Below, one piece after another: positions 1 to 9,209 of a stretch of 33,212 nucleotides of DNA. This stretch comes from Bordetella parapertussis (lineage in GTDB: Bacteria > Pseudomonadota > Gammaproteobacteria > Burkholderiales > SG8-39). Location of the stretch: positions 1-33,212 of the forward strand of contig CAMDFL010000038.1 of assembly GCA_945897475.1 (NCBI GenBank), given 5' to 3'. The position numbers and the translations under genes were made by a program. Positions within the stretch are counted from its first letter, which is position 1; each line of letters begins with the position of its first letter. The notes beneath the pieces are model-generated. The model ran no database searches and was not told where the DNA came from. It saw only the letters and a list, made by a program, of their open reading frames with translations.

Positions 1-1
1 C

Positions 2-127
2 GCCGAGCTACTCAAGCAGTGCGTGGCACGCACCCTTCAGGCCGATCAAGCCGCCTTGCGCGATTTGCTGGAGGATATCGGCCGCGGAATCAATGAACTG
101 GAGCGGGTGCAAAGCGGATTGTATTGA
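2..127 (+). CDS. C-terminal fragment of an unidentified protein (…AELLKQCVARTLQADQAALRDLLEDIGRGINELERVQSGLY*), truncated by the window edge
   Basis: Open frame from base 2 to TGA at 125-127; start lies outside the window; family not recognised. Confidence 0.45.
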   Translation, partial: AELLKQCVARTLQADQAALRDLLEDIGRGINELERVQSGLY

Positions 128-196
128 GCCGAGTGGATCGAGCGATTTCTATCGAGCAGAGCGAACGATTTCTATTGAGCCGAGCGGATTATCTCC
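122..196. repeat. Degenerate tandem repeat, about 3 copies (tattgagccgagtggatcgagcgatttc / tatcgagcagagcgaacgatttc / tattgagccgagcggattatctcc)
   Basis: Direct reading; copy 1 includes the stop codon of the upstream ORF. Confidence 0.6.
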
Positions 197-223
197 AACG
201 GAGGCTATCAATACATCGCGGCC

Positions 224-301
224 ATAATCTTAAAGATTATTGGATACCCACCAAGAAAGCACGCAGATAATCAGCTACAAATAATCCTTATTTGGATTAT
301 T
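224..301. terminator. Two AT-rich hairpins downstream of pgk (ataatctt-a-aagattat; aataatcc-N6-ggattatt), possible terminator or processing region between convergent genes
   Basis: Perfect 8-bp stems at 224-231/233-240 and 280-287/294-301; the second reaches the last base of the pgk stop codon. Confidence 0.35.
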
Positions 302-1482
302 CATGATCTGGCGCGCTGCTCCAGAACTGCGATAGCGGGCAGTGTCCTGCCCTCCAGAAATTCCAGAAACGCCCCCCCGCCGGTAGATATGTAGGAGATT
401 CGATCAACCACGCCATATTTGGCTATCGCCGCGAGGGTGTCGCCCCCGCCCGCGATCGAATAGGCTTTAGACGCAGCGATTGCTTGTGCAATCCTTCGCG
501 TACCCTCGCCGAACTGATCGAATTCGAACACCCCCAGAGGTCCGTTCCAGACGACCGTGCCTGCCTTGGCAATGATTGATGCGATGACTTGCGCCGAATG
601 CGGACCGATATCGAGAATCATGTCGTCCTCGGCGACATCGCGGGCCAACTTGCATTCGGCCCGGGCATCTTTGGAAAACATCTTGGCGGTGACCACGTCG
701 GTGGGCAGCGGCACCGCCCCACCCTTGGCGAATATCGCTGCCATTACCTTATTGGCTTCCCCCACCAGACCGGGCTCTGCGAGGGATTTGCCGATTCTCG
801 CCCCCGAGGCAAGCATAAAAGTATTCAGGATCCCGCCGCCTACCACCAACTGATCGACCTTCCCGGCAAGCGATGCGAGCATCGTCAGTTTGGTGGAGAC
901 CTTCGACCCCGCAACGATCGCCACCAGCGGCCGGGCGGGATTGGAGAGGGATCGCGACAGCGCCTCGATCTCAGCGGCCATCAATGGACCGGCGCAGGCA
1001 ATCGGCGCGTACTTGGCCATCGCATGCGTGGTGACCTCGGCGCGATGCGCAGCCCCGAATGCATCATTGGCATAGATGTCGCACAAGACCGCGAGCTTTC
1101 TCGCCAGCACGTCATCATCCTTTTTTTCGCCCTTGTTGCAGCGACAATTCTCCAGCATCACCACTTCGCCAGGCCTGACTTTAACGCCGTCGGTCCAATC
1201 TTTAATGAGCGGCACTGGGGACTCTAACAATTCCGAGAGTCGTCGCGCCATGGGAGCCAGAGAATCCGCGGCGCTGCATGCGCCCTCTAGAGGACGGCCC
1301 AGGTGTGATGCCACCATCACCGCAGCGCCAGCATCACGCGCCGCTCGTATTCCAGGCAGCGTGGCACGAATGCGGGTGTCGTCGGCTATGGAACCATCGT
1401 CATTCTGCGGAACATTGAAATCGGCGCGGAGGAACACACGCTTGCCGGCGAGATCAAGCTCGGTAAGTTTTCTGACCTGCAT
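301..1482 (-). CDS. pgk: Phosphoglycerate kinase
   Basis: 393 aa; motifs [38 protein letters not shown] typical of PGK. Confidence 0.97.
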   Translation of the reverse strand: MQVRKLTELDLAGKRVFLRADFNVPQNDDGSIADDTRIRATLPGIRAARDAGAAVMVASHLGRPLEGACSAADSLAPMARRLSELLESPVPLIKDWTDGVKVRPGEVVMLENCRCNKGEKKDDDVLARKLAVLCDIYANDAFGAAHRAEVTTHAMAKYAPIACAGPLMAAEIEALSRSLSNPARPLVAIVAGSKVSTKLTMLASLAGKVDQLVVGGGILNTFMLASGARIGKSLAEPGLVGEANKVMAAIFAKGGAVPLPTDVVTAKMFSKDARAECKLARDVAEDDMILDIGPHSAQVIASIIAKAGTVVWNGPLGVFEFDQFGEGTRRIAQAIAASKAYSIAGGGDTLAAIAKYGVVDRISYISTGGGAFLEFLEGRTLPAIAVLEQRARS

Positions 1483-1490
1483 AAGCCAAC

Positions 1491-2501
1491 TTAACTAGCG
1501 CTAACCAGTGCCATCGTGGTGTCCAGCATGCGATTGGAAAAGCCCCATTCGTTGTCGTACCACGAATACACTTTCACCAGCGTGCCCTCGACCTTGGTCA
1601 AGGTTGCATCGAATATCGAGGAGGCCGGATTGTTATTGAAATCCGATGAAACAAGCTGATCCGTGTTGTAGACCAGCACACCCTTTAAATCGGTTTCGGA
1701 GGCTTGCTTCACCGCTTGGTTGACCTCCTCCACGCTCGTCGCGCGGCGGGCGATGAAAGTCAGGTCGACAATCGAAACGTTAATGGTGGGAACGCGTATC
1801 GCAAAGCCGTCAAGCTTGCCGTCCAAGTGGGGCAGCACCAACCCGACCGCAGCCGCGGCGCCTGTCTTGGTGGGGATCATGTTCTGCGAGGCCGATCGGG
1901 AGCGGCGCAGGTCGGTGTGATACACATCGGTCAAAACCTGATCATTGGTGTAGGAATGTATCGTGGTCATGAGGCCGCTCACTACGCCGATGCGATCATC
2001 GAGCGCCTTGACCAGCGGCGCCAGGCAATTGGTGGTGCAGGAGGCATTCGAGATCACGGTGTGCGATGCCTTCAAAGTGCTGGTATTGACGCCATACACC
2101 ACGGTAGCATCGACATCCTTGTCACCAGGTGCCGATATGACGACTCTTTTCGCGCCGGCCGCAATGTGCGCCGAGGCCTTTTCCTTGCTGGTGAATAGCC
2201 CGGTGCATTCGAGCACCACGTCAACCTTCAGTTCGCCCCAGGGCAGTTCGGCCGGATTGCGTTTGGCGCAGACGCGAATGCGATCGCCGTTCACCACCAG
2301 GTCATTTCCCTCTACGACAACCGTGCCATTGAAGGGTCCGTGCGCGGTGTCGTGGCGCGTCAGATAGGCGTTGGTATTGGCGTCCCCAAGATCGTTGATG
2401 GCGACGAATTGAATGTCGTGTTTTTTTCCACCCTGGTAGTGCGCGCGAAGAATATTGCGCCCGATACGACCATAACCGTTGATTGCCACTCGAATTGCCA
2501 T
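1491..2501 (-). CDS. gap: Glyceraldehyde-3-phosphate dehydrogenase, type I
   Basis: [16 protein letters not shown] start, catalytic [13 protein letters not shown]-terminal [13 protein letters not shown]. The ORF track extends to 2609, but homology and the GGAG upstream of MAIRV support a start at 2501. Confidence 0.96.
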   Translation of the reverse strand: MAIRVAINGYGRIGRNILRAHYQGGKKHDIQFVAINDLGDANTNAYLTRHDTAHGPFNGTVVVEGNDLVVNGDRIRVCAKRNPAELPWGELKVDVVLECTGLFTSKEKASAHIAAGAKRVVISAPGDKDVDATVVYGVNTSTLKASHTVISNASCTTNCLAPLVKALDDRIGVVSGLMTTIHSYTNDQVLTDVYHTDLRRSRSASQNMIPTKTGAAAAVGLVLPHLDGKLDGFAIRVPTINVSIVDLTFIARRATSVEEVNQAVKQASETDLKGVLVYNTDQLVSSDFNNNPASSIFDATLTKVEGTLVKVYSWYDNEWGFSNRMLDTTMALVSAS

Positions 2502-2516
2502 TGCCGACTCCAAGAT

Positions 2517-2577
2517 AAATAAAAAAATCGCGATCGGGGTATTCACCCCGCCCTTGACCACGCGGGGCTGCTCCCCC
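2517..2577 (-). promoter_or_regulatory. Structured intercistronic leader between tkt and gap: chain of complementary G/C segments followed by a U-tract (attenuator-like)
   Basis: Minus-strand reading GGGGG-agcag-CCCCGC-gtggtcaagg-GCGGGGT-gaat-ACCCCG-atcgcga-TTTTTTTA. Confidence 0.4.
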
Positions 2578-2650
2578 TTGAACTCCCCGACTTCAGGGCC
2601 CCGCCGCAAGCAGCCGGGTGCAGATTGATTAAATAAAACTTCGCGAGGTC

Positions 2651-4705
2651 CTAGAGCACGCCCTTCACCGCATTGACAACATTTTCCACGGTAAATCCGA
2701 AGTGATTTAGAAGCTCCGGCCCAGGCGCCGATTCGCCAAATCGATCAATGCCAACCACGCCCCCCTCCAGCCCCACGTATTTGCGCCAGCCATCTGTGAC
2801 GCCTGCTTCGACCGCAATACGGGGAATGCCCTTGGGCAAAACCGAATCCCGATAGTCACGCGCTTGGCGATCGAATACCGTATTCGAGGGCATGGAGACC
2901 ACGCGCACTGCGATACCCTGCGCTTGTAGTTCGCTCGCCGCCCCCAGCGCAAGTTGCAACTCCGACCCCGTGGCTATCAGTACGGCGCGCGGTTGCGGGG
3001 CATCGACCAGCACATAAGCGCCACGCCGTATGCCGGCCAGGGCTTGAGCGTCGCGCGCAACAAAGGGCAGATTCTGGCGCGATAACAGCAACGCGCTCGG
3101 CCCGCGCGGCGCCGCACGGCCGCGCTCAACCGCCACCATCCAGGCAATCAGGGTCTCAACCGTATCGGCCGGTCTCCATACGTCCATGTTCGGAATCAAT
3201 CGCAAACTGGCCGCATGTTCCACCGGTTGGTGGGTCGGGCCGTCCTCGCCCAGGCCAACCGAATCATGCGTGAACACGTAAATCGCCCCTAACTGCATTA
3301 AGGCGGCCATCCTCAAGGCATTGCGCGCGTAATCGGAGAACACGAGGAAGGTGCCGCCATAAGGAATCAAACCGGCATGCAGCGCCAGACCATTCATCAC
3401 CGCGCACATGCCGAACTCGCGAACGCCGTAATACAGATAATTGCCGCCCTGATTGGCGTTATCCGGCTCCGCTATGAGCGGTTTCGAACCCGACCACAAA
3501 GTCAGGTTACTGCCAGCCAAATCGGCAGAGCCGCCCAATAACTCCGGCAATGCAGGCGCCAGCATTTCTATGGCATTTTGAGACGCCTTGCGGGTCGCGA
3601 TGGTCTCGGCCTTAGCCGTGGTTTGCGCGAGCACTGCCTCGCAATGCATTTGCCAATTTACCGGTAATTCGCCGGCGATACGACGCCGGAATTCTTTGGC
3701 CAGATCCGAATATTCGCGCTCATAGCGGCGAAACAGGCGCGTCCATTTCTCCTCAAGTGCCGCGCCAGAGCCTCGCGCATCCCACGCGGCGCGCACTTCC
3801 TCGGGTATCACAAACGGTGCATGCGGCCAACCGATGGCGGCGCGCGTCGCTTCAATTTCCTTGTCGCCCAAGGGCGCGCCGTGCGCTGCTCCGGTGTTGG
3901 CCTTGGTGGGGGCGCCCTTGGCGATCACGGTCTTGCAGCAGATGAGCGTGGGCCGGTTCTTGTCACGCTTGGCTCGACGAATGGCCTCATCCACCGCGTC
4001 CACATCATGACCATCCACCGCCTTGATCACCTGCCAACCATAGGCTTCAAACCGTTTTGGGACATCGTCCGTATACCAATTACGGATATGTGATTTTTCC
4101 GAATCAATCGAGATTGCGTTGTCGTCGTAGAGCGCGATCAACTTGCCCAGTTTCAATGTGCCGGCCAGTGCGCAAGCCTCGTGCGACACGCCTTCCATCA
4201 TGCAGCCATCGCCCATAAATACGTAGGTATGGTGATCGACGATTTCCAGTCCAGGCCGGTTAAATTCGGCGGCAAGCAATTTTTCCGCTATCGCCATGCC
4301 AACCGCATTGGCGACGCCCTGTCCAAGCGGGCCGGTGGTGGTTTCCACGCCCGGCGCGCAACCGTATTCGGGATGTCCGGGCGTCCTGGAGTTCAGTTGC
4401 CGGAAGCGCGCGAGTTCTTCCATCGGCAACTCATAACCGCAAAGATGCAATAGCGCGTAGAGCAGCATCGAGCCGTGGCCGTTGGACACCACAAAACGAT
4501 CGCGATTCGACCAGAAAGAGTTATTGGGGTTGTGGCGCAGGTGCCGCATCCACAAAGCCACCGCAATTTCGGCCATGCCCATGGGCATGCCGGGGTGGCC
4601 GGAATTAGCTTTTTGTACGGCGTCCATGGCCAGCGCGCGAATGGCATTGGCAAGATCCCGCGTCGGGACAGGAGAAGACGAAGAATTGGCGGACACGGGG
4701 CTCAC
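2651..4705 (-). CDS. tkt: Transketolase (GTG start)
   Basis: 684 aa; [14 protein letters not shown], ThDP motif [29 protein letters not shown]. Confidence 0.96.
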   Translation of the reverse strand: MSPVSANSSSSPVPTRDLANAIRALAMDAVQKANSGHPGMPMGMAEIAVALWMRHLRHNPNNSFWSNRDRFVVSNGHGSMLLYALLHLCGYELPMEELARFRQLNSRTPGHPEYGCAPGVETTTGPLGQGVANAVGMAIAEKLLAAEFNRPGLEIVDHHTYVFMGDGCMMEGVSHEACALAGTLKLGKLIALYDDNAISIDSEKSHIRNWYTDDVPKRFEAYGWQVIKAVDGHDVDAVDEAIRRAKRDKNRPTLICCKTVIAKGAPTKANTGAAHGAPLGDKEIEATRAAIGWPHAPFVIPEEVRAAWDARGSGAALEEKWTRLFRRYEREYSDLAKEFRRRIAGELPVNWQMHCEAVLAQTTAKAETIATRKASQNAIEMLAPALPELLGGSADLAGSNLTLWSGSKPLIAEPDNANQGGNYLYYGVREFGMCAVMNGLALHAGLIPYGGTFLVFSDYARNALRMAALMQLGAIYVFTHDSVGLGEDGPTHQPVEHAASLRLIPNMDVWRPADTVETLIAWMVAVERGRAAPRGPSALLLSRQNLPFVARDAQALAGIRRGAYVLVDAPQPRAVLIATGSELQLALGAASELQAQGIAVRVVSMPSNTVFDRQARDYRDSVLPKGIPRIAVEAGVTDGWRKYVGLEGGVVGIDRFGESAPGPELLNHFGFTVENVVNAVKGVL

Positions 4706-4838
4706 TTGGAAATTTAACGAAAATGCACGGTAGGGAACGTGCGTGGCGGCTTTGGGGCGAAACGCCGACTGGAAAAGTGCCCAATTATCGTGGAAACTCG
4801 CGTACTTTGCTATTTGATATGCGCTTTGATTTGCACTT

Positions 4839-4923
4839 CGGATTTGATTGGATGGGACTCGTTTCGAGGCACTCGCACACCGGATTTGATTGAATTCGCC
4901 TCACTTCGAGGCTCTCTGCACAC
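4839..4923. repeat. Imperfect tandem duplication, 42/43 bp, immediately upstream of the dehydrogenase start codon
   Basis: cggatttgattggatgggactcgtttcgaggcactcgcacac followed by cggatttgattgaattcgcctcacttcgaggctctctgcacac. Confidence 0.65.
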
Positions 4924-4934
4924 ATGGGGGAATT

Positions 4935-5816
4935 ATGAAAATTGCATTTCTCGGACTTGGCGTCATGGGCTATCCCATGGCGGGTCACCTGGCCATAAAA
5001 GGCGGCCACGACGTAGTCGTGTACAACCGCACTGCGGCTAAGGCGAACGCCTGGGTAGCCGCCCATCAAGGCAAGGGGGGCGTGGTCGCTGCAGCGGACA
5101 CGCCGGCCAAGGCGGCGGCGGGCGCGGAGATGGTTTTTTGCTGTGTGGGCGATGACCCCGATGTGCGCGAAGTGGCGCTGGGCGCCAATGGCGCGTTTCA
5201 GGCAATGGCCAAAGGCAGCCTGTTTGTCGACCACACCACGGCTTCGGCGCAACTTGCCCAGGAGTTGGCAGGGGAAGCTGAGAAACGTGGCCTTCAATTT
5301 CTCGACGCCCCGGTGTCCGGCGGCCAGGCGGGCGCGGAAAACGGCGCTCTTACCGTCATGGTCGGCGGCGATGCCGCGGCCTTCGAGCGTGGCAAATCGG
5401 TCATGGCCCACTACGGACGCGCGGTCACGCTGATGGGCCCCGCAGGCAGCGGGCAGCTCACCAAGATGGTCAATCAGATTTGCATCGCAGGGCTGGTTCA
5501 GGGTTTGTCAGAGGGAATTCTGTTCGCGCAAAAAGCGGGTTTGGATGCAATGAAAGTATTGGAGGTGATATCCAAAGGCGCGGCGCAATCCTGGCAGATG
5601 GAAAACCGCGGCAAAACCATGGTCGAGGACAAATTCGAATTCGGATTCGCGGTCGATTGGATGAGAAAAGACCTTCGCATTTGCGCGGAAACCGGGCGGG
5701 CGAATGGCGCTGCCTTGCCGGTGACACAAATGGTCGCAGGCTTCTACGATGAAGTCTCGAAAATGGGCGGGGGGCGTTGGGATACCTCCAGTCTGATTCG
5801 CCGATTGCGCAAGTAA
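4935..5816 (+). CDS. NAD(P)-dependent beta-hydroxyacid dehydrogenase (3-hydroxyisobutyrate / tartronate semialdehyde reductase family)
   Basis: N-terminal Rossmann MKIAFLGLGVMGYPMAGHL, DAPVSGG, catalytic-Lys region GSGQLTKMVNQ; start at internal Met preceded by GGGGG. Confidence 0.9.
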   Translation: MKIAFLGLGVMGYPMAGHLAIKGGHDVVVYNRTAAKANAWVAAHQGKGGVVAAADTPAKAAAGAEMVFCCVGDDPDVREVALGANGAFQAMAKGSLFVDHTTASAQLAQELAGEAEKRGLQFLDAPVSGGQAGAENGALTVMVGGDAAAFERGKSVMAHYGRAVTLMGPAGSGQLTKMVNQICIAGLVQGLSEGILFAQKAGLDAMKVLEVISKGAAQSWQMENRGKTMVEDKFEFGFAVDWMRKDLRICAETGRANGAALPVTQMVAGFYDEVSKMGGGRWDTSSLIRRLRK

Positions 5817-5839
5817 AAACTATTCACAGGAGCAGCCCC

Positions 5840-6682
5840 ATGCGCATGCCATTTGCCCAAGCTGAGGATTACGCGCCAGCCTTCGCGCCACCGGTGGCGC
5901 CGCCGGAGCAAGCACTCTGGTTGATTTTTCGCCGCACCGACATTCTGGTGCCGGTTGAGCCCGAGCCCCCCCTATTGCCGCGCGCGCCGCACCCGGCAGC
6001 GCTCGGCTTGGAGGTGACCCAAACTCAGTATCTCGGACTGCTAGCCGGTGAGCACTGCTATGCCGTCGAAGTGCATGCTGAGGCGATCGCCCCTGATGGT
6101 TGGGTTTTTCAAGGGCTGCGCAGTCTCTATGGCCAGTTCGATGACACCACGCTCGCGCTGGCCGGGCGTGCGCTGCAGATTGTCGACTGGGATCGCAGCC
6201 ACCGGTTCTGCGGCGCCTGCGCCACTCCCACGGTGGTCAAAACGACCGAGCGATCGCGCGAATGTCCGGCTTGCGGAATCACCTACTACCCGCGTATCGC
6301 GCCGGTGGTGATGTGCCTGGTGCGGCGCGAGCGCTCCATACTCCTGGCGCGTTCGCCGCGCTTTGCGCAATCGACCTTCAGTGCGCTTGCCGGCTTTGTC
6401 GAAGCCGGAGAAACCCTGGAGCAGTGCGTGGCGCGCGAAGTCATGGAGGAGGTTTCCATTCGAGTGAAAAATCTTCGTTACTTCGCCAGCCAACCCTGGC
6501 CGTTTCCACATTCGATGATGATCGCCTTTCACGCCGACTACGCCGGTGGCGATATTCAAGTCGATGGCGTAGAGATCGCCGAAGCGCAGTGGTTCAGTGT
6601 GGATTCGCTGCCCAATCTGCCGGGTAATATTTCCATCTCGCGTCGGCTGATCGAGGACGCCATTGCCGAACTTCGCGCCTGA
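5840..6682 (+). CDS. nudC: NAD+ diphosphatase / NADH pyrophosphatase (Nudix, zinc ribbon)
   Basis: CGAC…CPAC zinc ribbon, Nudix box GFVEAGETLEQCVAREVMEEV, NADH motif SQPWPFPHS; start chosen at ATG 5840 after an AGGAG-like SD. Confidence 0.93.
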   Translation: MRMPFAQAEDYAPAFAPPVAPPEQALWLIFRRTDILVPVEPEPPLLPRAPHPAALGLEVTQTQYLGLLAGEHCYAVEVHAEAIAPDGWVFQGLRSLYGQFDDTTLALAGRALQIVDWDRSHRFCGACATPTVVKTTERSRECPACGITYYPRIAPVVMCLVRRERSILLARSPRFAQSTFSALAGFVEAGETLEQCVAREVMEEVSIRVKNLRYFASQPWPFPHSMMIAFHADYAGGDIQVDGVEIAEAQWFSVDSLPNLPGNISISRRLIEDAIAELRA

Positions 6683-6717
6683 GGCTCAAAGTTCAAGGCT
6701 CAAGGTTCAAAGTTCAT
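6683..6717. repeat. Five heptamers (GGCTCAA AGTTCAA GGCTCAA GGTTCAA AGTTCAT) filling the nudC/dadA convergent gap
   Basis: Direct reading; period 7, begins right after the nudC TGA and overlaps the dadA stop. Confidence 0.75.
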
Positions 6718-7964
6718 AGCAATGCCACGGGAATCTCAGGCAGGCGATTCCCGATCACATCGGCCAGCACCCGCCCCGACCCGCAGGCCTGGGTCCAACC
6801 CAGGGTGCCATGCCCTGTGTTGAGATATAAATTGGGATAACGGGTTCGCCCTATTAGCGGTTGATTCGAGGGCGTGGCTGGGCGCAATCCGGTCCAATAC
6901 TGCACGTCATTATCATTGCCAATACGCGGAAACAATTGCCGCAATCGCCTCAACAAGGCCGCGCAGCGCGCTTCATTTAACGAGGTATCGTAACCGGTCA
7001 GCTCCGCGGTTCCAGCGACCCGCATGCGCTGCCCCAACCGGGAAAACACCAGCTTGTGCGAATCATCGCTCAAGCTCATTCGCGGCGCTTCGTCACCCGC
7101 GGACAGCGGCAATGTCAGCGAATAACCCTTGACCGGATATACCGGTATCGATATGCCAATATCGCGCAACAGCAGGGCGCTGTAGCTGCCCATGGCGACC
7201 ACGGTTGCGTCGGCGCGCAATGATTCGTCGATGCCAAGCTCGTCATCGATGATGACCCGCTCGACCCGCCCCGCGGCTATTTGAACGCCACGTACATTGA
7301 CGTTGAATCGAAATTGAACGCCGAGCGCGCTCGCCCGCTGCGCCAATTGCGTTGTGAACAGCCGCGCATCCCCAGATTCGTCGCCTGGCGCGTGTATGCC
7401 GCCAAAGATCGGCACGCCTGTGCCCGCCAGCGATGGTTCGAGCAGCAAACACTGTGCGGTAGTCTGCTCGCGCAACTCCAGCCCCTGGCCGCGTAATAGC
7501 GCAAGCGTCGCGCACGCCTCATCAAATTCTTTCGCCGAAAAAAACAATTGCAGAATGCCACGCGTCTGCTCGTCATAGGACAGGCCGGCCTGGGCGCGCA
7601 GCTCGCCCAGCAATTTCGCGCTGTAACGGGCCAAACACAAGGCATTGGCGGTATTGCGCCGGGTGCGGTGGGGCAGACACTCCAGCAGGAAACGCATGCC
7701 CCAGAGCCATTGCGCCGGGTCGAGCGAGGGACGAAACAGGAGTGGCGCGTCTTCACGTCCCAGCCACTTAAGAATCCTCAGGGGCGCGCCTGGATTGGCC
7801 CAGGGCTGGGCGTGGCTCACGGAAATCTGCCCGCCATTGGCGAAACTTGTCTCCAGAGCGGGTTCCGGCTGGCGGTCGACCACCACCACCTGATGTCCGG
7901 CGCGCGCCAGGTACCAGGCACTGGTGGTGCCGATGACGCCCGCGCCAAGAATCAGGACTTTCAT
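6714..7964 (-). CDS. dadA: D-amino acid dehydrogenase, small subunit (FAD oxidoreductase)
   Basis: MKVLILGAGVIGTTSAWYLARAGHQVVVVDRQ, ANGGQISVSHAQPWANPGAP, GLRPATPSNQPLIG, NTGHGTLGWTQACGSG. Confidence 0.92.
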   Translation of the reverse strand: MKVLILGAGVIGTTSAWYLARAGHQVVVVDRQPEPALETSFANGGQISVSHAQPWANPGAPLRILKWLGREDAPLLFRPSLDPAQWLWGMRFLLECLPHRTRRNTANALCLARYSAKLLGELRAQAGLSYDEQTRGILQLFFSAKEFDEACATLALLRGQGLELREQTTAQCLLLEPSLAGTGVPIFGGIHAPGDESGDARLFTTQLAQRASALGVQFRFNVNVRGVQIAAGRVERVIIDDELGIDESLRADATVVAMGSYSALLLRDIGISIPVYPVKGYSLTLPLSAGDEAPRMSLSDDSHKLVFSRLGQRMRVAGTAELTGYDTSLNEARCAALLRRLRQLFPRIGNDNDVQYWTGLRPATPSNQPLIGRTRYPNLYLNTGHGTLGWTQACGSGRVLADVIGNRLPEIPVALL

Positions 7965-8058
7965 GTTGACAACCCCAACAACGAAAAGGGGAAGCCAAGC
8001 ATGCTCCCCCTTAACGGTTTTCGCCGCGAATTAGCGCCGAAAAATGACAATGCCTGAC

Positions 8059-8907
8059 TCAGCCCTTGAACGAAATCACTTTCTGACGCTGCTCGCCCAG
8101 GCCCTTGATCCCCAGGGTCACGATATCGCCGGTTTGCAGATAAGCGTTGCGGTCCTTGATGCCCAGGGCCACGCCGGAGGGCGTGCCAGTGGTGATGATG
8201 TCCCCGGGCAGCAGCGTCATGTAGTGGCTGCAATAGGAGACCAGCTTGGCGCAGGTGAAAATCATGTTCTTGGTATTCGAGGATTGCCGACGGTCGGTAT
8301 TAACGTCGAGCCATATGTCGAGGGCCTGCGGATTGGCAATCTCATCGGTTGTCACCAGCCACGGACCTATCGGACCAAAGCTATCGCAGCCCTTGCCCTT
8401 GTCCCATTGCGAGGACTGCATCTGGAATGCGCGCTCGGAGACATCATTTACCAAGGTGTAACCGGCCACATAATCCAAGGCCTTATCTTCAGATACATAA
8501 CGCGCCTTGCTGCCGATGACCACGCCTAACTCGGCCTCGTAATCGAGCCGCGTCGAATTCTTCGGCGTAGCGATATCGTCATTCGGGCCGCTGATGCTGG
8601 TGCTTGCCTTCATGAAAATAATCGGTTCGGAGGGAATCTGCGCGCCGGTTTCGCGGGCATGGTCGATGTAATTGAGACCGATGGCGACGAATTTGCTGAT
8701 GCCGGTATAAGGCACGCCAAAACGAGGATTGGTTCGAACCAAAGGCAGGGATTCAGCGCGAATCTTGCGTAATCGGGCCAGACCCTTGGGTGAGATGGCA
8801 TCCGTATCAATAGTGGCGACAATCGAGGACAAATCGCGCAGTTGACCCTGTGCATCGATCATTCCGGCTTTCTCGAAACCATTGCGACCCCAACGGCAAA
8901 GCTTCAT
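8059..8907 (-). CDS. Fumarylacetoacetate hydrolase (FAH) family protein
   Basis: IGLNYIDHARE, DYEAELGVVIG, GYTLVNDVSERAFQ, PGDIITTGTPSGVALG; exact substrate cannot be assigned. Confidence 0.88.
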   Translation of the reverse strand: MKLCRWGRNGFEKAGMIDAQGQLRDLSSIVATIDTDAISPKGLARLRKIRAESLPLVRTNPRFGVPYTGISKFVAIGLNYIDHARETGAQIPSEPIIFMKASTSISGPNDDIATPKNSTRLDYEAELGVVIGSKARYVSEDKALDYVAGYTLVNDVSERAFQMQSSQWDKGKGCDSFGPIGPWLVTTDEIANPQALDIWLDVNTDRRQSSNTKNMIFTCAKLVSYCSHYMTLLPGDIITTGTPSGVALGIKDRNAYLQTGDIVTLGIKGLGEQRQKVISFKG

Positions 8908-8955
8908 CTTTTCCCCTTCCGATTAGCTGATATAGCGCGCAGAACCCGGATAGCC

Positions 8956-8988
8956 CCCGTACGGGAGCACAAGGGTATGAATACCCTT
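8956..8988. promoter_or_regulatory. Two adjacent perfect palindromes upstream of the FAH gene (cccgtacggg; aagggtat-ga-ataccctt), candidate operator
   Basis: 10-bp palindrome at 8956-8965 and 8/2/8 palindrome at 8971-8988, 49-81 bp upstream of the start codon. Confidence 0.4.
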
Positions 8989-9209
8989 CAATGAACAACG
9001 GGTTAAATCGCGACCAAAATAGGCGCATGCCACCGGCTTATTAGATTCCTGGAGCCTTGGACTCCAACCAGCGACAGCGCGTCTCCTCTTGCCAAAACCT
9101 GCAATCAACCGATTAATTATAGCAGGTGGCTTTCCGGAGATAAAGACAGTCTCCTGCTTTTTTCAGGCAAGTCAATGGCTTATGGAGGGGTTTCCGGCCC
9201 AAGGGGGTA

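Noticed and set aside
589-1227. Plus-strand 212-aa ORF opposite pgk, and many other long ORFs antisense to CDSs (e.g. 9654-10562, 12529-13695, 21619-22431)
   Set aside because: They lie fully antisense to strongly supported conserved genes and their translations are low-complexity, Arg/His-rich shadows of high-GC coding DNA.
2502-2609. 36-aa N-terminal extension of gap in the ORF track
   Set aside because: GAPDH starts at [16 protein letters not shown] with an SD directly upstream; the extension overlaps the structured leader and is not GAPDH-like.
4724-4741. gcacg…cgtgc inverted repeat in the tkt upstream region
   Set aside because: Only 5-bp arms; expected by chance in GC-rich DNA.
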